Source: Pontibacter roseus DSM 17521 | GTDB lineage: Bacteria; Bacteroidota; Bacteroidia; Cytophagales; Hymenobacteraceae | NCBI RefSeq assembly: GCF_000373265.1 | Contig: NZ_KB890762.1 | Location: 568,833-632,832, forward strand | DNA: 64,000 nt | Direction: 5' to 3' | In this document: one piece after another, positions 26,197 to 33,531 of the stretch | Position numbering within the stretch: position 1 is the stretch's first letter | Layout of the letters: each line of letters opens with the position of its first letter | Made by a program: the position numbers and the translations under genes | The notes under the pieces: generated by a model | Seen by the model: only the letters and a program-made list of their open reading frames with translations | Told to the model about the DNA's origin: nothing | Databases searched by the model: none

Positions 26197-26395
26197 AATC
26201 GTCGTTTTAGTTTTGCACTTATACGGCATGGTTCCCCAATTTGGTATGAAGGGAGAAGGTGTGGCAAATCAGCCTGGATAAATATATTTGAAAATAAATC
26301 TACAGACACTTGACTACGACCTGTATTCTCCTTTAAATTGGAGTACTTTTACCACTCCATTGTGCAAAGCCTAATCTAACTCTACCGCTTATTTT

Positions 26396-26947
26396 ATGAA
26401 GGCGCTCATCATCCTGATCGTGTCACTGCTGGTGACAGTGGCCGCGGTTTATTCTGGTTCTTTCCTGTTGCCTGTTTCCTCGGAGGTGACCAAGTCGGTG
26501 GTCGTGCAGGCCCCGGCCGAGAAGGTGTTCCCCTACCTCAACAACCCTACCCAATGGGAAAAATGGAATGCCTGGAACAAAACCTACGACCCCACCATGA
26601 TTCGCCTGTATGGCGGTCCGATGACTGGCAAAGGCGCTTACCAGCAGTGGAACGGAGACAAACTGGGAATGGTACAGATGCACTTCACGGAAAGCACGCC
26701 TCCCTCACAGCTCTACTACAAACAGCAGGTGAAAGGCGAGCCCTATGAAACGATAGGCGTATTCAGCCTGCAGCCGATGGCTGACAGTACACGCGTGGTA
26801 TGGCAGCAGAAGACCAGCCTGGAGGACAACCCAATGGCGAAGTACAAAGGGTTTTTCAGAAAACTGCAGACAGAAAACGAAACTGAACAGAGCTTAAGCT
26901 CCTTAAAAAGCCTCTTTGAGGCACAAAGCTCCACTAAAGCCCTGTGA
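26396..26947 (+). CDS. SRPBCC family protein with N-terminal membrane anchor
   Basis: Protein of 183 residues: one N-terminal hydrophobic segment (about 2-24) acting as a membrane anchor or signal, followed by a START/Bet v1-like SRPBCC (polyketide cyclase/dehydrase) domain. The domain is marked by VVVQAPAEKVFPYLNNPTQWEKWNAW (about 34-60), a standard opening for this fold. These domains bind hydrophobic ligands; none is known here. ATG at 26396; monocistronic, with a shared terminator at 27004-27040. Confidence 0.82.
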   Translation: MKALIILIVSLLVTVAAVYSGSFLLPVSSEVTKSVVVQAPAEKVFPYLNNPTQWEKWNAWNKTYDPTMIRLYGGPMTGKGAYQQWNGDKLGMVQMHFTESTPPSQLYYKQQVKGEPYETIGVFSLQPMADSTRVVWQQKTSLEDNPMAKYKGFFRKLQTENETEQSLSSLKSLFEAQSSTKAL

Positions 26948-27003
26948 GCCTGCTTTAAGTGACACTGCTAATTCTAACAAAAAGGTTAATTCTCTACTAA
27001 CTT

Positions 27004-27040
27004 AAAAAAGCCGCAGCTATACCTTAGCTGCTGCTTTTTC
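27004..27040. terminator. bidirectional terminator between SRPBCC and PhoH genes
   Basis: Thirteen-base stem with one mismatch (27007-27019 with 27025-27037). It has A run on the left and T run on the right, so it can stop transcripts from both convergent genes. Confidence 0.85.
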
Positions 27041-27061
27041 TTTGCTGCCATCTGCTGTGCA

Positions 27062-28486
27062 TCACAGAAGTTCGTTTGCCAGGTTCGCCAGTTCAGACCG
27101 CTCGCCCCTCAGCAGCGTGATGTGGGCGTAGAGCGGATGGTTGCGGGCCCGGTCAATCAGGTAGGAGAGGCCGTTGCTTTGCGAGTCGAGGTAGGGTGTG
27201 TCAATCTGGTAAATGTCACCGGTAAAGACGATTTTTGTGTTTTCGCCCGCCCGTGAGATGATGGTCTTCACCTCATGGGGCGTCAGGTTCTGGGCCTCAT
27301 CCACGATGAAGAAGATGTTGGAAAGGCTGCGCCCTCGGATGTAGGCAAGCGGCGTAATCACGAGTTTCTCCAGGTCTAACAGTTCGCGTATCTTCTGGTA
27401 CTCCTTGCTTGTCTCGGCATACTGGTTCTGGATGTATTTCAGGTTGTCCCAAAGCGGCTCCATGTAGGGATTCAGCTTCGATTTGATGTCACCGGGCAGG
27501 TAGCCGATGTCTTTGTTGCTGAGCGGCACAATGGGGCGGGCCAGGTATATCTGCTTGTACTCGCGGCGCTGCTCTAAGGCACTGGCCAGTGCCAGCAGCG
27601 TTTTGCCCGTGCCGGCTACGCCCTGTATACTCACCAGCTTGATGCGCGGGTTGAGCAGCGCGTGCATGGCAAAAGTCTGCTCCGCGTTACGCGGCTTCAC
27701 CCCAAAGGCCGACTGCTTGTCCACCCGCTCAAACTGGTTCTCAACCGGATTGAAGTAGGAGAGGACGGAGTTCTTGAAGCTTTTAAGCACATAATAATGG
27801 TTATCAGGCGGCGTCTCTTTGATTACATTGTCGCTGTCGCTGCGGCCTTGCTCATAGAGGTCGTTGATGATGTTGGCGGGCACTTCCTCCAACGTGTCGC
27901 TGCCGGTATAGAGGCCGGCCACATCCTGTATCTTGCCCGTCTCATAGTCTTCTGCCGTCAGGTTGAGGGCGCGCGCCTTGAGGCGCAGGTTGATGTCCTT
28001 CGTGACCAGTACCACATTGCTTTTGGGGAACTCCTGCTGCATCTGCAGCGCTGAGTTGAGGATGTGGTGGTCGTTCTTCTCCCCGAATATCTTTGTGGCG
28101 TCTACGTTGGAGTTGTTGTGCATGAGCACCTTGAACTTGCCTTTGGTCTTGCCGTTGAGCGGAATCCACTCCTGCAGCATGTGTTCCGAGGAAAGTTTGT
28201 CTATGAAGCGGATGAATTCTCGCGCCTCGAAGTTCTTAATGTCGTTGCCTTTCTTGAAGTTGTCGAGCTCCTCGAGCACCGTGATAGGTATAGCCACATC
28301 GTGTTCCTGGAAGTTCTGGATGGCGCTGTGGTCATACAGGATGACGGATGTGTCGAGGACGAATATCTTTTTGGCTTTGGAATCGGCTGCCTTGGCTTTG
28401 CCGTTGGCAGGTAGTGGAACAGTAGTGGCTGTTGACGTTACAACTTCTGCATCGTTAGCCTTTTGGCTCTTGGTGTTTCTCGGCAT
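27062..28486 (-). CDS. PIN domain + PhoH family ATPase
   Basis: Protein of 474 residues with an N-terminal PIN-like RNase domain (about 37-190) and a C-terminal PhoH P-loop ATPase. The PIN part begins FVLDTSVILYD, with acidic residues continuing in LEELDNFKKG and HHILNSALQM. The PhoH part has Walker A GVAGTGKT and Walker B IFFIVDEAQNLTPHE. This PIN-PhoH fusion is common and is suspected to act as an RNA helicase-nuclease. I choose the ATG at 28484-28486 (MPRNTKSQ) rather than an upstream ATG at 28567, because the extra 27 residues are not conserved-looking. Confidence 0.87.
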   Translation of the reverse strand: MPRNTKSQKANDAEVVTSTATTVPLPANGKAKAADSKAKKIFVLDTSVILYDHSAIQNFQEHDVAIPITVLEELDNFKKGNDIKNFEAREFIRFIDKLSSEHMLQEWIPLNGKTKGKFKVLMHNNSNVDATKIFGEKNDHHILNSALQMQQEFPKSNVVLVTKDINLRLKARALNLTAEDYETGKIQDVAGLYTGSDTLEEVPANIINDLYEQGRSDSDNVIKETPPDNHYYVLKSFKNSVLSYFNPVENQFERVDKQSAFGVKPRNAEQTFAMHALLNPRIKLVSIQGVAGTGKTLLALASALEQRREYKQIYLARPIVPLSNKDIGYLPGDIKSKLNPYMEPLWDNLKYIQNQYAETSKEYQKIRELLDLEKLVITPLAYIRGRSLSNIFFIVDEAQNLTPHEVKTIISRAGENTKIVFTGDIYQIDTPYLDSQSNGLSYLIDRARNHPLYAHITLLRGERSELANLANELL

Positions 28487-28790
28487 AAGGGATGGGCTAA
28501 AGGGTGAAATGGATAGCAACTGTCTTCTGCCTCTGTGGACGATTGGGAACAGAGGCTGTCCCTCCAATCATACCCTTTTTACGCAAACCATATCACTTCG
28601 TCTATCTTCAAAACACTATGTTATATCCTGTGTTTGGAACGACGACTGCATTGAATAATCTATTTTCACTATATGCTACTGAATGTGAAAACATTACGTA
28701 TTTAAATAGAGTATAACTAAACTATTAGTTTAAAAAAAATATTTTTTAATTTTGGTGCGGTTGTAGTTGTTTGTTTTAAATGTTAGCTGT
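28487..28790. other. 304-bp divergent intergenic region
   Basis: Between the PIN-PhoH gene and the MORN-like gene. The right third is very A/T-rich and holds a candidate promoter (28747-28754). I see no RNA gene or supported ORF. Confidence 0.6.
28747..28754 (+). promoter_or_regulatory. candidate -7 box for the MORN-like gene
   Basis: TAATTTTG matches TAnnTTTG. It lies 37 bp before the chosen start at 28791, leaving a leader of roughly 30 nt; the -33 region is A/T-rich with GTTT. Confidence 0.45.
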
Positions 28791-29255
28791 ATGGATAGGC
28801 GAATCTGCATCTGTTTCTTTCTCCTGTTATTGCCCCTGCTGACACTGGCAGAGCCGCGACCTAAAAAGCTGTGGCCTTTTGGGAGGAACCGCTTCGATAA
28901 AGAAGGTCAATACCATGGCCGATGGAAAATATATACGGCAGACAACGCCACGCTGCTGCGAAACGGCAGGTATAGGCACGGGCGGGAAACAGGCGTTTGG
29001 CGCTACTACCACCCGAATGGCCAGCTCCGGAAAATAGAGTATCACAAGCGGAAGTCGCCTTTTTTCCTGACCAAGGTATACCACGACAACCGCCAAGTGG
29101 AGCGGCAAGGCATGGCCCGGGTGGTGGAGACGGAGCGGGACATCCATTATTTCTGGACTGGTACCTGGCAGGTGTACGACCGGCAGGGACAGTTCAGCCA
29201 CGCAGAATACTATGAGAAAGGAAGGGAGATACGGCTGGAATTGGCTACAAAGTAG
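28791..29255 (+). CDS. exported MORN/YwqK-like repeat protein
   Basis: Secreted or periplasmic protein of 154 residues: signal peptide (MDRRICICFFLLLLPLLTLA) and then repeats of the YwqK/MORN kind, G-x-W-x-x-Y with polar turns. Visible units are HGRWKIY, GVWRYYHPNGQLRKIEY and TGTWQVYDRQGQFSHAEYYEKG. Such repeats form small beta-sheet modules; the name antitoxin sometimes given to them is not evidence for a toxin system. I prefer the ATG at 28791, since it places the signal peptide at the very N-terminus; an ATG at 28767 would add eight residues. Confidence 0.72.
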   Translation: MDRRICICFFLLLLPLLTLAEPRPKKLWPFGRNRFDKEGQYHGRWKIYTADNATLLRNGRYRHGRETGVWRYYHPNGQLRKIEYHKRKSPFFLTKVYHDNRQVERQGMARVVETERDIHYFWTGTWQVYDRQGQFSHAEYYEKGREIRLELATK

Positions 29256-29344
29256 GTATAGCCTGTAGGATTCTAATAACCTAGTAAAGCTTTCCTTTGA
29301 TGGCTGTTCGGCAATAAACCGAGGAACCCATACCTGCTCGGCAT

Positions 29345-29965
29345 TTAACTCAAGGTATAGTATTCTTCCTTTTCCTTGTCGTGCAGGCGCAGGTAGCCGT
29401 GCAGCACCAGCTTGACCAGTATGCGGTAGGCTCGTCTTTCTGACAGGTTTGCCAGCTTCATGTACTGACGCAGCGTAACACGACGGTTCAGGGCCAGGTA
29501 GTCGAGGGCCGCTTGCTCGTGGCGGTCCAGCGGAATGTGCTCAAATGCCGGCTCCTCTGCCTGCAGCACCTTATCCACCATTTTGCTCGTCTGCACGCTG
29601 GTGTCTTTCACCCGCACATAGCCGCGCCAGTCATCTTCCTTCACCTTCGCGAAATGCGGCTTGTGCCTGCTCTCCGGAATGATGACTTTCAAAATGGTCA
29701 GCCCATCCAGTTCCACTTCCTCATATAATAACGCCAGTGGCGGGTCACAGTAGAAACTGGCGGCAAGCTGCAGGGTATGCTTTTCCTCTTCGGGGTCTAC
29801 TCCGCATACCCGGCCGTTGTCCTTCACCCCGATGAGGATGGTACCGCCACGTGTGTTGGCGAAGGAAACCAACGTACGGGCTATTTTGTCGGGCTGCGTC
29901 ACCCGCTGCTTGAAATCAACCTGGTCGTTTTCTCCCTGAAGTATCAGGCGCTGAATATCATCCAT
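29345..29965 (-). CDS. AlbA_2 (Schlafen-type) domain protein
   Basis: Cytoplasmic protein of 206 residues with an N-terminal AlbA_2 domain (about 1-130), recognisable from VDFKQRV, LVSFANTRGGTILIGVKDNGRVCGV and the following beta strands. A C-terminal winged-helix-like region follows (about 145-200: HEQAALDYLALNRRVTLRQYMKLANLSERRAYRIL), which would bind DNA. The arrangement suggests a transcriptional regulator; the ligand and targets are unknown. The start is the ATG at 29963-29965 (MDDIQRL); the 17 residues upstream look non-coding. Confidence 0.8.
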   Translation of the reverse strand: MDDIQRLILQGENDQVDFKQRVTQPDKIARTLVSFANTRGGTILIGVKDNGRVCGVDPEEEKHTLQLAASFYCDPPLALLYEEVELDGLTILKVIIPESRHKPHFAKVKEDDWRGYVRVKDTSVQTSKMVDKVLQAEEPAFEHIPLDRHEQAALDYLALNRRVTLRQYMKLANLSERRAYRILVKLVLHGYLRLHDKEKEEYYTLS

Positions 29966-29981
29966 AGTAAGTGCTTCTTGA

Positions 29982-30012
29982 CAGGTATAGGCGAATGAGC
30001 CTGCTATACCTG
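29982..30012. repeat. inverted pair of the CAGGTATAG word
   Basis: CAGGTATAG (29982-29990) and CTATACCTG (30004-30012) face each other across 13 bases. The spacer also contains a GGC/GCC pair. It lies upstream of the AlbA_2 gene and downstream of DUF3127. Confidence 0.7.
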
Positions 30013-30069
30013 CCACTGTTCAGTTGCAGCATGTGTGCTTCCCGGTGCAGCAGTCGGAACGGATACAGG

Positions 30070-30079
30070 GCTATACCTG
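30070..30079 (-). repeat. CAGGTATAGC word, intergenic copy (minus orientation)
   Basis: GCTATACCTG on the plus strand, 21 bp left of the DUF3127 terminator. Confidence 0.6.
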
Positions 30080-30095
30080 AAGACCGGGAAGGACA

Positions 30096-30126
30096 TAAAA
30101 AAAGCGAGCCGGTGGGGCTCGCTTTT
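30096..30126 (-). terminator. intrinsic terminator of the DUF3127 gene
   Basis: Stem AAAAGCGAGCC/GGCTCGCTTTT (30100-30110 with 30116-30126), five-base loop, seven T on the leftward strand. It is 19 bp after the stop at 30145. Confidence 0.88.
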
Positions 30127-30144
30127 AGTGTACGTATTATCAGA

Positions 30145-30522
30145 TTAGAAAGGCAAATCATTGTCGGCATCGCTGCTGTAGAAGGAAGGAGCCGAGGACT
30201 CCTGAGCCGAGGAACCAGCAGGTGCACTGAATCCACCACCGGAAGCCGCACCTTCTATGCGCCAAGCCTGCAGGTTGGTGAAATACATGGTTTGTCCGTT
30301 TTTCGTGAAAGGCTTGCCTGTCAGGTTGAAGGTAACTTTCACCTCGTCACCCGGCTTGTACTGGTCTACCAGGTTGCACTTGTCCTGCGTGAGCTGAAAC
30401 TTGCAGTACTGTGTGAATGAGCCATCCGGAATCTCGAGTACGAACTCACGCTTTCTGAATTTCTCGCTTACTTGCTGCTCCTCAAATACCTCGTACAGCT
30501 TTCCTTGAATATCAAACGACAT
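30145..30522 (-). CDS. DUF3127 protein with SSB-like C-terminal tip
   Basis: Protein of 125 residues. Residues 1 to about 90 form a compact beta-rich domain (DUF3127, probably OB-like) opening MSFDIQGKLYEVFEEQQVSEKF. It is followed by a Gly/Ala/Ser-rich linker and an acidic tip, SDADNDLPF. The tip has the form of the SSB C-terminal peptide (DDDIPF), which recruits repair and replication enzymes. The family is largely restricted to Bacteroidota and has no established function. I choose ATG 30520-30522; the ATG at 30559-30561 lies inside the promoter. Confidence 0.82.
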   Translation of the reverse strand: MSFDIQGKLYEVFEEQQVSEKFRKREFVLEIPDGSFTQYCKFQLTQDKCNLVDQYKPGDEVKVTFNLTGKPFTKNGQTMYFTNLQAWRIEGAASGGGFSAPAGSSAQESSAPSFYSSDADNDLPF

Positions 30523-30558
30523 AAAATAAACTTTAGAATTAATAGATTGATCTACGTA

Positions 30559-30566
30559 CAAATATA
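30559..30566 (-). promoter_or_regulatory. candidate -7 box for the DUF3127 gene
   Basis: TATATTTG on the minus strand fits TAnnTTTG, 36 bp before the chosen ATG. It supports the downstream start. Confidence 0.5.
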
Positions 30567-30692
30567 CAAAATCTTTGCCTTTTGAGCCCGGATTACTGCC
30601 TTTCGGGATAATATTTTTAGCTGTTTCAAGAGCTTACAGAACAGGCGTGCCAAATCAGGCGTAGGAGGCTAACGACCAACAACAGCAAGACC

Positions 30693-31616
30693 ATGTCCAA
30701 CATTGCCCTCGCCATACACGGAGGAGCGGGCACCATCACGCCTGCCTCCATGACGCCCGAACTCGAAAAAGCCTACAAAGCCGCTCTCTCCCATGCGCTG
30801 GACGCCGGTTACCAGGTGCTGGAGGCTGGGGGCTCTGCGCTGGATGCTGTGGAACTGGCCGTGGTGCGCCTGGAAGACTCTCCTTTGTTCAACGCCGGCA
30901 AGGGGTCTGTCTTCACCAAGGATGGGAAGCACGAGATGGATGCAGCCATTATGTGCGGGAAAACCATGCAGGCCGGCGCGGTGGCAGGCGTGCGCAGCAT
31001 TCGGAATCCAATCCAACTGACGCGCGCCATTCTGGAGCATTCGGACCATGTGTTCATGAGCGGCTACGGCGCAGAGGAGTTCGCCCGGAAATACGACATC
31101 TCCTTTGAGCCGGAGGAATACTTCTATGACGCACACCGCTACAAGCAATGGCGCGAGGTGCGTGACACCGACGTCTTCATACTCGACCATACCCACGACC
31201 GGAAATTCGGAACAGTGGGAGCCGTGGCCCTGGACGCAGAAGGCAACCTGGGTGCCGCTACCTCCACGGGCGGCATGACCAACAAGAACTACAATCGGAT
31301 AGGGGATACGCCCATCATCGGGGCTGGCACTTACGCCAACAATGCCACCTGCGCTATTTCCTGCACCGGACACGGCGAATTTTTCATTCGAGCCGTTGTG
31401 GCCTACGACATTTCGTGCCTGATGGAGTACAAAGGCTATACCTTGCAGGAGGCCTGTGAACAGGTGGTGCTGGACAAACTGGTGAAGTTCGGGGGAGAGG
31501 GAGGCCTTATAGCCGTGGACAAGGTGGGGAACATCGCGCTGCCCTTTAACTCCGAAGGGATGTACAGAGGCTGCAGAGCATCAGGCAAAGAGGCCCTGGT
31601 GGCCATCTATAAATAG
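30693..31616 (+). CDS. isoaspartyl peptidase / plant-type L-asparaginase
   Basis: Ntn-hydrolase of 307 residues made as a precursor that cleaves itself before Thr174 (RKFGTVGAVALD) to free the nucleophile. Opening IALAIHGGAG, NAGKGSVFTKDGKHEMDAAIM and GAATSTGGMTNK are family signatures. The enzyme removes beta-aspartyl N-terminal residues; in a cyanophycin pathway it splits beta-Asp-Arg dipeptides. It is convergent with the cyanophycinase gene (22-bp gap), which supports that role. No N-terminal signal, so cytoplasmic. ATG at 30693. Confidence 0.9.
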   Translation: MSNIALAIHGGAGTITPASMTPELEKAYKAALSHALDAGYQVLEAGGSALDAVELAVVRLEDSPLFNAGKGSVFTKDGKHEMDAAIMCGKTMQAGAVAGVRSIRNPIQLTRAILEHSDHVFMSGYGAEEFARKYDISFEPEEYFYDAHRYKQWREVRDTDVFILDHTHDRKFGTVGAVALDAEGNLGAATSTGGMTNKNYNRIGDTPIIGAGTYANNATCAISCTGHGEFFIRAVVAYDISCLMEYKGYTLQEACEQVVLDKLVKFGGEGGLIAVDKVGNIALPFNSEGMYRGCRASGKEALVAIYK

Positions 31617-31638
31617 TGGGGCAGGAGCGAAAGCAGAA

Positions 31639-32532
31639 TTACGACTGCATCTCCTGCTTTTCCATTCGCTCCAGCGTCTCCAGGCTTTTGTGGAACTCAC
31701 GCGTCTCCATATTAAAGACATTGCCTTTGGCTAATACGTGCATCATCATACCGGCTATGGAAACGGGTTTTCCAGGCTCTACCTCATCTATATTGGTATA
31801 GTTCACGTGGTGCCCATCTGCCACTACTACCAGGTTTGAGCCAATTGTCTCAATGATGTGGCCTTCCGTAATTAGCACGCCCGTGTCTTCGCCCAAACCT
31901 ATGCCTACCGTTTTTGGGTGGGTGACCACCGCCTCCATCAGCCTGCCAAAACGCCCGCGGATAACGAAATGAGAGTCAATGATAACGCCTTCAATCAATC
32001 CGAAGCCTTGCCCGATTTTAACAGAGCCGCGCAGAAGCGATTCTGTGGAACTGCCTCCTTTAATCATGATTTGTGACATGGCCATGGCGCCCGCGCTGGT
32101 GCCGGCAATAACGAATTCCTCGTTCCAGTAGCGCTGCTTGAGGATGTCCAGTATTTCGGTGCCACCGAAGATGCGAGTCAAACGCGATTGGTCGCCGCCA
32201 CTGAACATGACTCCGTCCGCATTGCGGATTCGTTCTATGTACTCGGGTTTGAAGGCGTCTTCCTCTTCGCGGATGTGCATCAGGTTCATGGTGCTACAAC
32301 CCAGAATACCAAATGCGCTCTCGTAGCGCTCACCTACCTCCTCAGGTATAAGTGAAGCCGTCGTGATGACTTCTATGGAAGGCTGCTTTGCGGGTATCTC
32401 AGTCAGGAAGCGCTTGAGTATGCCCAGTTCAAAAAAATCCAGGTAGTACTTCTTTTTAGACTTGGGGTTGGGGTACGACCCCTTGTCTTCGTTCCCTCCA
32501 ATTGCAAAAAGCTTTCCTTTTGGTCTATCCAC
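31639..32532 (-). CDS. cphB: cyanophycinase
   Basis: Serine-type exopeptidase (297 residues) that cleaves cyanophycin (multi-L-arginyl-poly-L-aspartate) into beta-Asp-Arg dipeptides, a peptidase S51 relative. It shows GVMFSGGDQSRL (about 107-118), the nucleophile elbow GTSAGAMAMS with Ser146, and IDSHFVIRGRFGRL (about 185-200). The start is GTG at 32530-32532; a stop lies three codons upstream with no ATG. No signal peptide is seen, so it acts in the cytoplasm. The neighbour is the isoaspartyl peptidase. A cyanophycin synthetase gene is not in this window. Confidence 0.9.
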   Translation of the reverse strand: MDRPKGKLFAIGGNEDKGSYPNPKSKKKYYLDFFELGILKRFLTEIPAKQPSIEVITTASLIPEEVGERYESAFGILGCSTMNLMHIREEEDAFKPEYIERIRNADGVMFSGGDQSRLTRIFGGTEILDILKQRYWNEEFVIAGTSAGAMAMSQIMIKGGSSTESLLRGSVKIGQGFGLIEGVIIDSHFVIRGRFGRLMEAVVTHPKTVGIGLGEDTGVLITEGHIIETIGSNLVVVADGHHVNYTNIDEVEPGKPVSIAGMMMHVLAKGNVFNMETREFHKSLETLERMEKQEMQS

Positions 32533-32877
32533 GTGCGTTTAGGGTTATAAGGGTTATAGATAATGTATGAGCAAAAAATGTGCAGGTTTCTGCCTGAGCA
32601 GCAGCTACCCAATAAGAGTACCCTGTTTTCTGAAAATCGTTACGGCTTCCTTCCACAATTAAAGCTCTAGGAGCCTGCAACAGCTGCCAAACTACTGGTT
32701 TTCTGCTAGGATACCAACCTTATTATATATTTAAAATCATATACATAACCTTTTCAAATGTATAAATATAGATTTTATCTAATAAAAGTTATATTTTCTA
32801 ACCTAAGCAAAAAGCTGCCGTATAGTAAACCCACAAGCAATTGTAAATTTTTTAACGACGCTAAACCTTTCCAAGCT
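32533..32877. other. 345-bp divergent intergenic region
   Basis: Between cyanophycinase and the YciE-like gene. The right half is strongly A/T-rich, as in many Bacteroidota promoter regions. An open frame continues upstream of the YciE-like start but has no coding character. No RNA gene is seen. Confidence 0.55.
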
Positions 32878-33381
32878 ATGAAATTAAACAACTTAAATGA
32901 CCTATTCATCCATGAGCTAAAGGACCTGTATAACGCAGAGAACCAAATCATGAAAGCTCTTCCTCTAATGGCCAAAGAGGCTTCCTCAACTGATTTGAAG
33001 AATGCCTTTGAGATGCACCTGCGTGAGACCGAGAAGCAGATTGAGCGCCTGGACATGGTCTTTGAGAAACTGGGACAGAAAGCCACTGGCGAGAAGTGTA
33101 AGGCAATGGAAGGAATCATAAAGGAGGCGCAGGATATCATGTCTGAAAACGCTGACCCTGATGTGATGGATGCCGCCTTGATTGCCAGCGCACAGCGTGT
33201 AGAGCATTATGAGATTGCCGGCTATGGCACGGTTTGCACCTTTGCCAAGCAGCTCGGCCATACCGAAGTGCTTAACCTACTGCACCAGACTCTTGAAGAA
33301 GAAAAGTCAACTGACATGAAATTGACCAGTATTGCCGAAAGCAAAATCAATATCAAGGCCGAGAACAAAGGCGGCCGCTAA
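32878..33381 (+). CDS. ferritin-like DUF892 protein (YciE/YciF family)
   Basis: Stress-related four-helix-bundle protein of 167 residues in the YciE/YciF (DUF892) family. Characteristic segments are FIHELKDLYNAENQIMKALPLM (N-terminal), AFEMHLRETEKQIERLDMVFEKL, and QRVEHYEIAGYGTVCTFAKQLG, which carry the Glu and His residues of a diiron-type site. Members are induced by osmotic or oxidative stress. The ATG at 32878 is preferred to one at 32758, which would add 40 residues of low-complexity Lys/Tyr/Phe sequence. Monocistronic. Confidence 0.87.
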   Translation: MKLNNLNDLFIHELKDLYNAENQIMKALPLMAKEASSTDLKNAFEMHLRETEKQIERLDMVFEKLGQKATGEKCKAMEGIIKEAQDIMSENADPDVMDAALIASAQRVEHYEIAGYGTVCTFAKQLGHTEVLNLLHQTLEEEKSTDMKLTSIAESKINIKAENKGGR

Positions 33382-33400
33382 TCCTTAAAGCATAACGGAA

Positions 33401-33458
33401 AAAACTCCGTCCTTCCCCACGCTAACCCAGCTGGTCAGAAGCAGACGGAGTTTTTCGT
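33401..33458 (+). terminator. terminator of the YciE-like gene
   Basis: Eleven-base stem AAAACTCCGTC/GACGGAGTTTT (33401-33411 with 33444-33454) followed by TTTTCG; the loop is long (32 bases). Confidence 0.65.
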
Positions 33459-33473
33459 TTTCAGGCACCAACA

Positions 33474-33503
33474 GAAAGCCCCAGTTTTTGAACTGGGGCT
33501 TTC
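33474..33503. terminator. terminator of the M1 peptidase gene, possibly bidirectional
   Basis: Perfect 13-bp stem GAAAGCCCCAGTT/AACTGGGGCTTTC with a four-base loop. T-rich on both sides. It is 28 bp after the peptidase stop (33532). Confidence 0.85.
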
Positions 33504-33510
33504 TTATTTC

Positions 33511-33520
33511 CAGGTATAGC
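33511..33520 (+). repeat. CAGGTATAGC word, intergenic copy
   Basis: Exact copy 11 bp from the stop of the M1 peptidase gene, between the stop and the terminator. Confidence 0.6.
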
Positions 33521-33531
33521 AATCGTCCTTG

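Noticed and set aside
28791..29255. YwqK-like repeat protein as antitoxin of a toxin-antitoxin system
   Set aside because: It has a signal peptide and no neighbouring small toxin gene; the antitoxin name of such repeats is not evidence.
30669..31373. Minus-strand ORF of 234 codons
   Set aside because: Antisense to the isoaspartyl peptidase, no family features.
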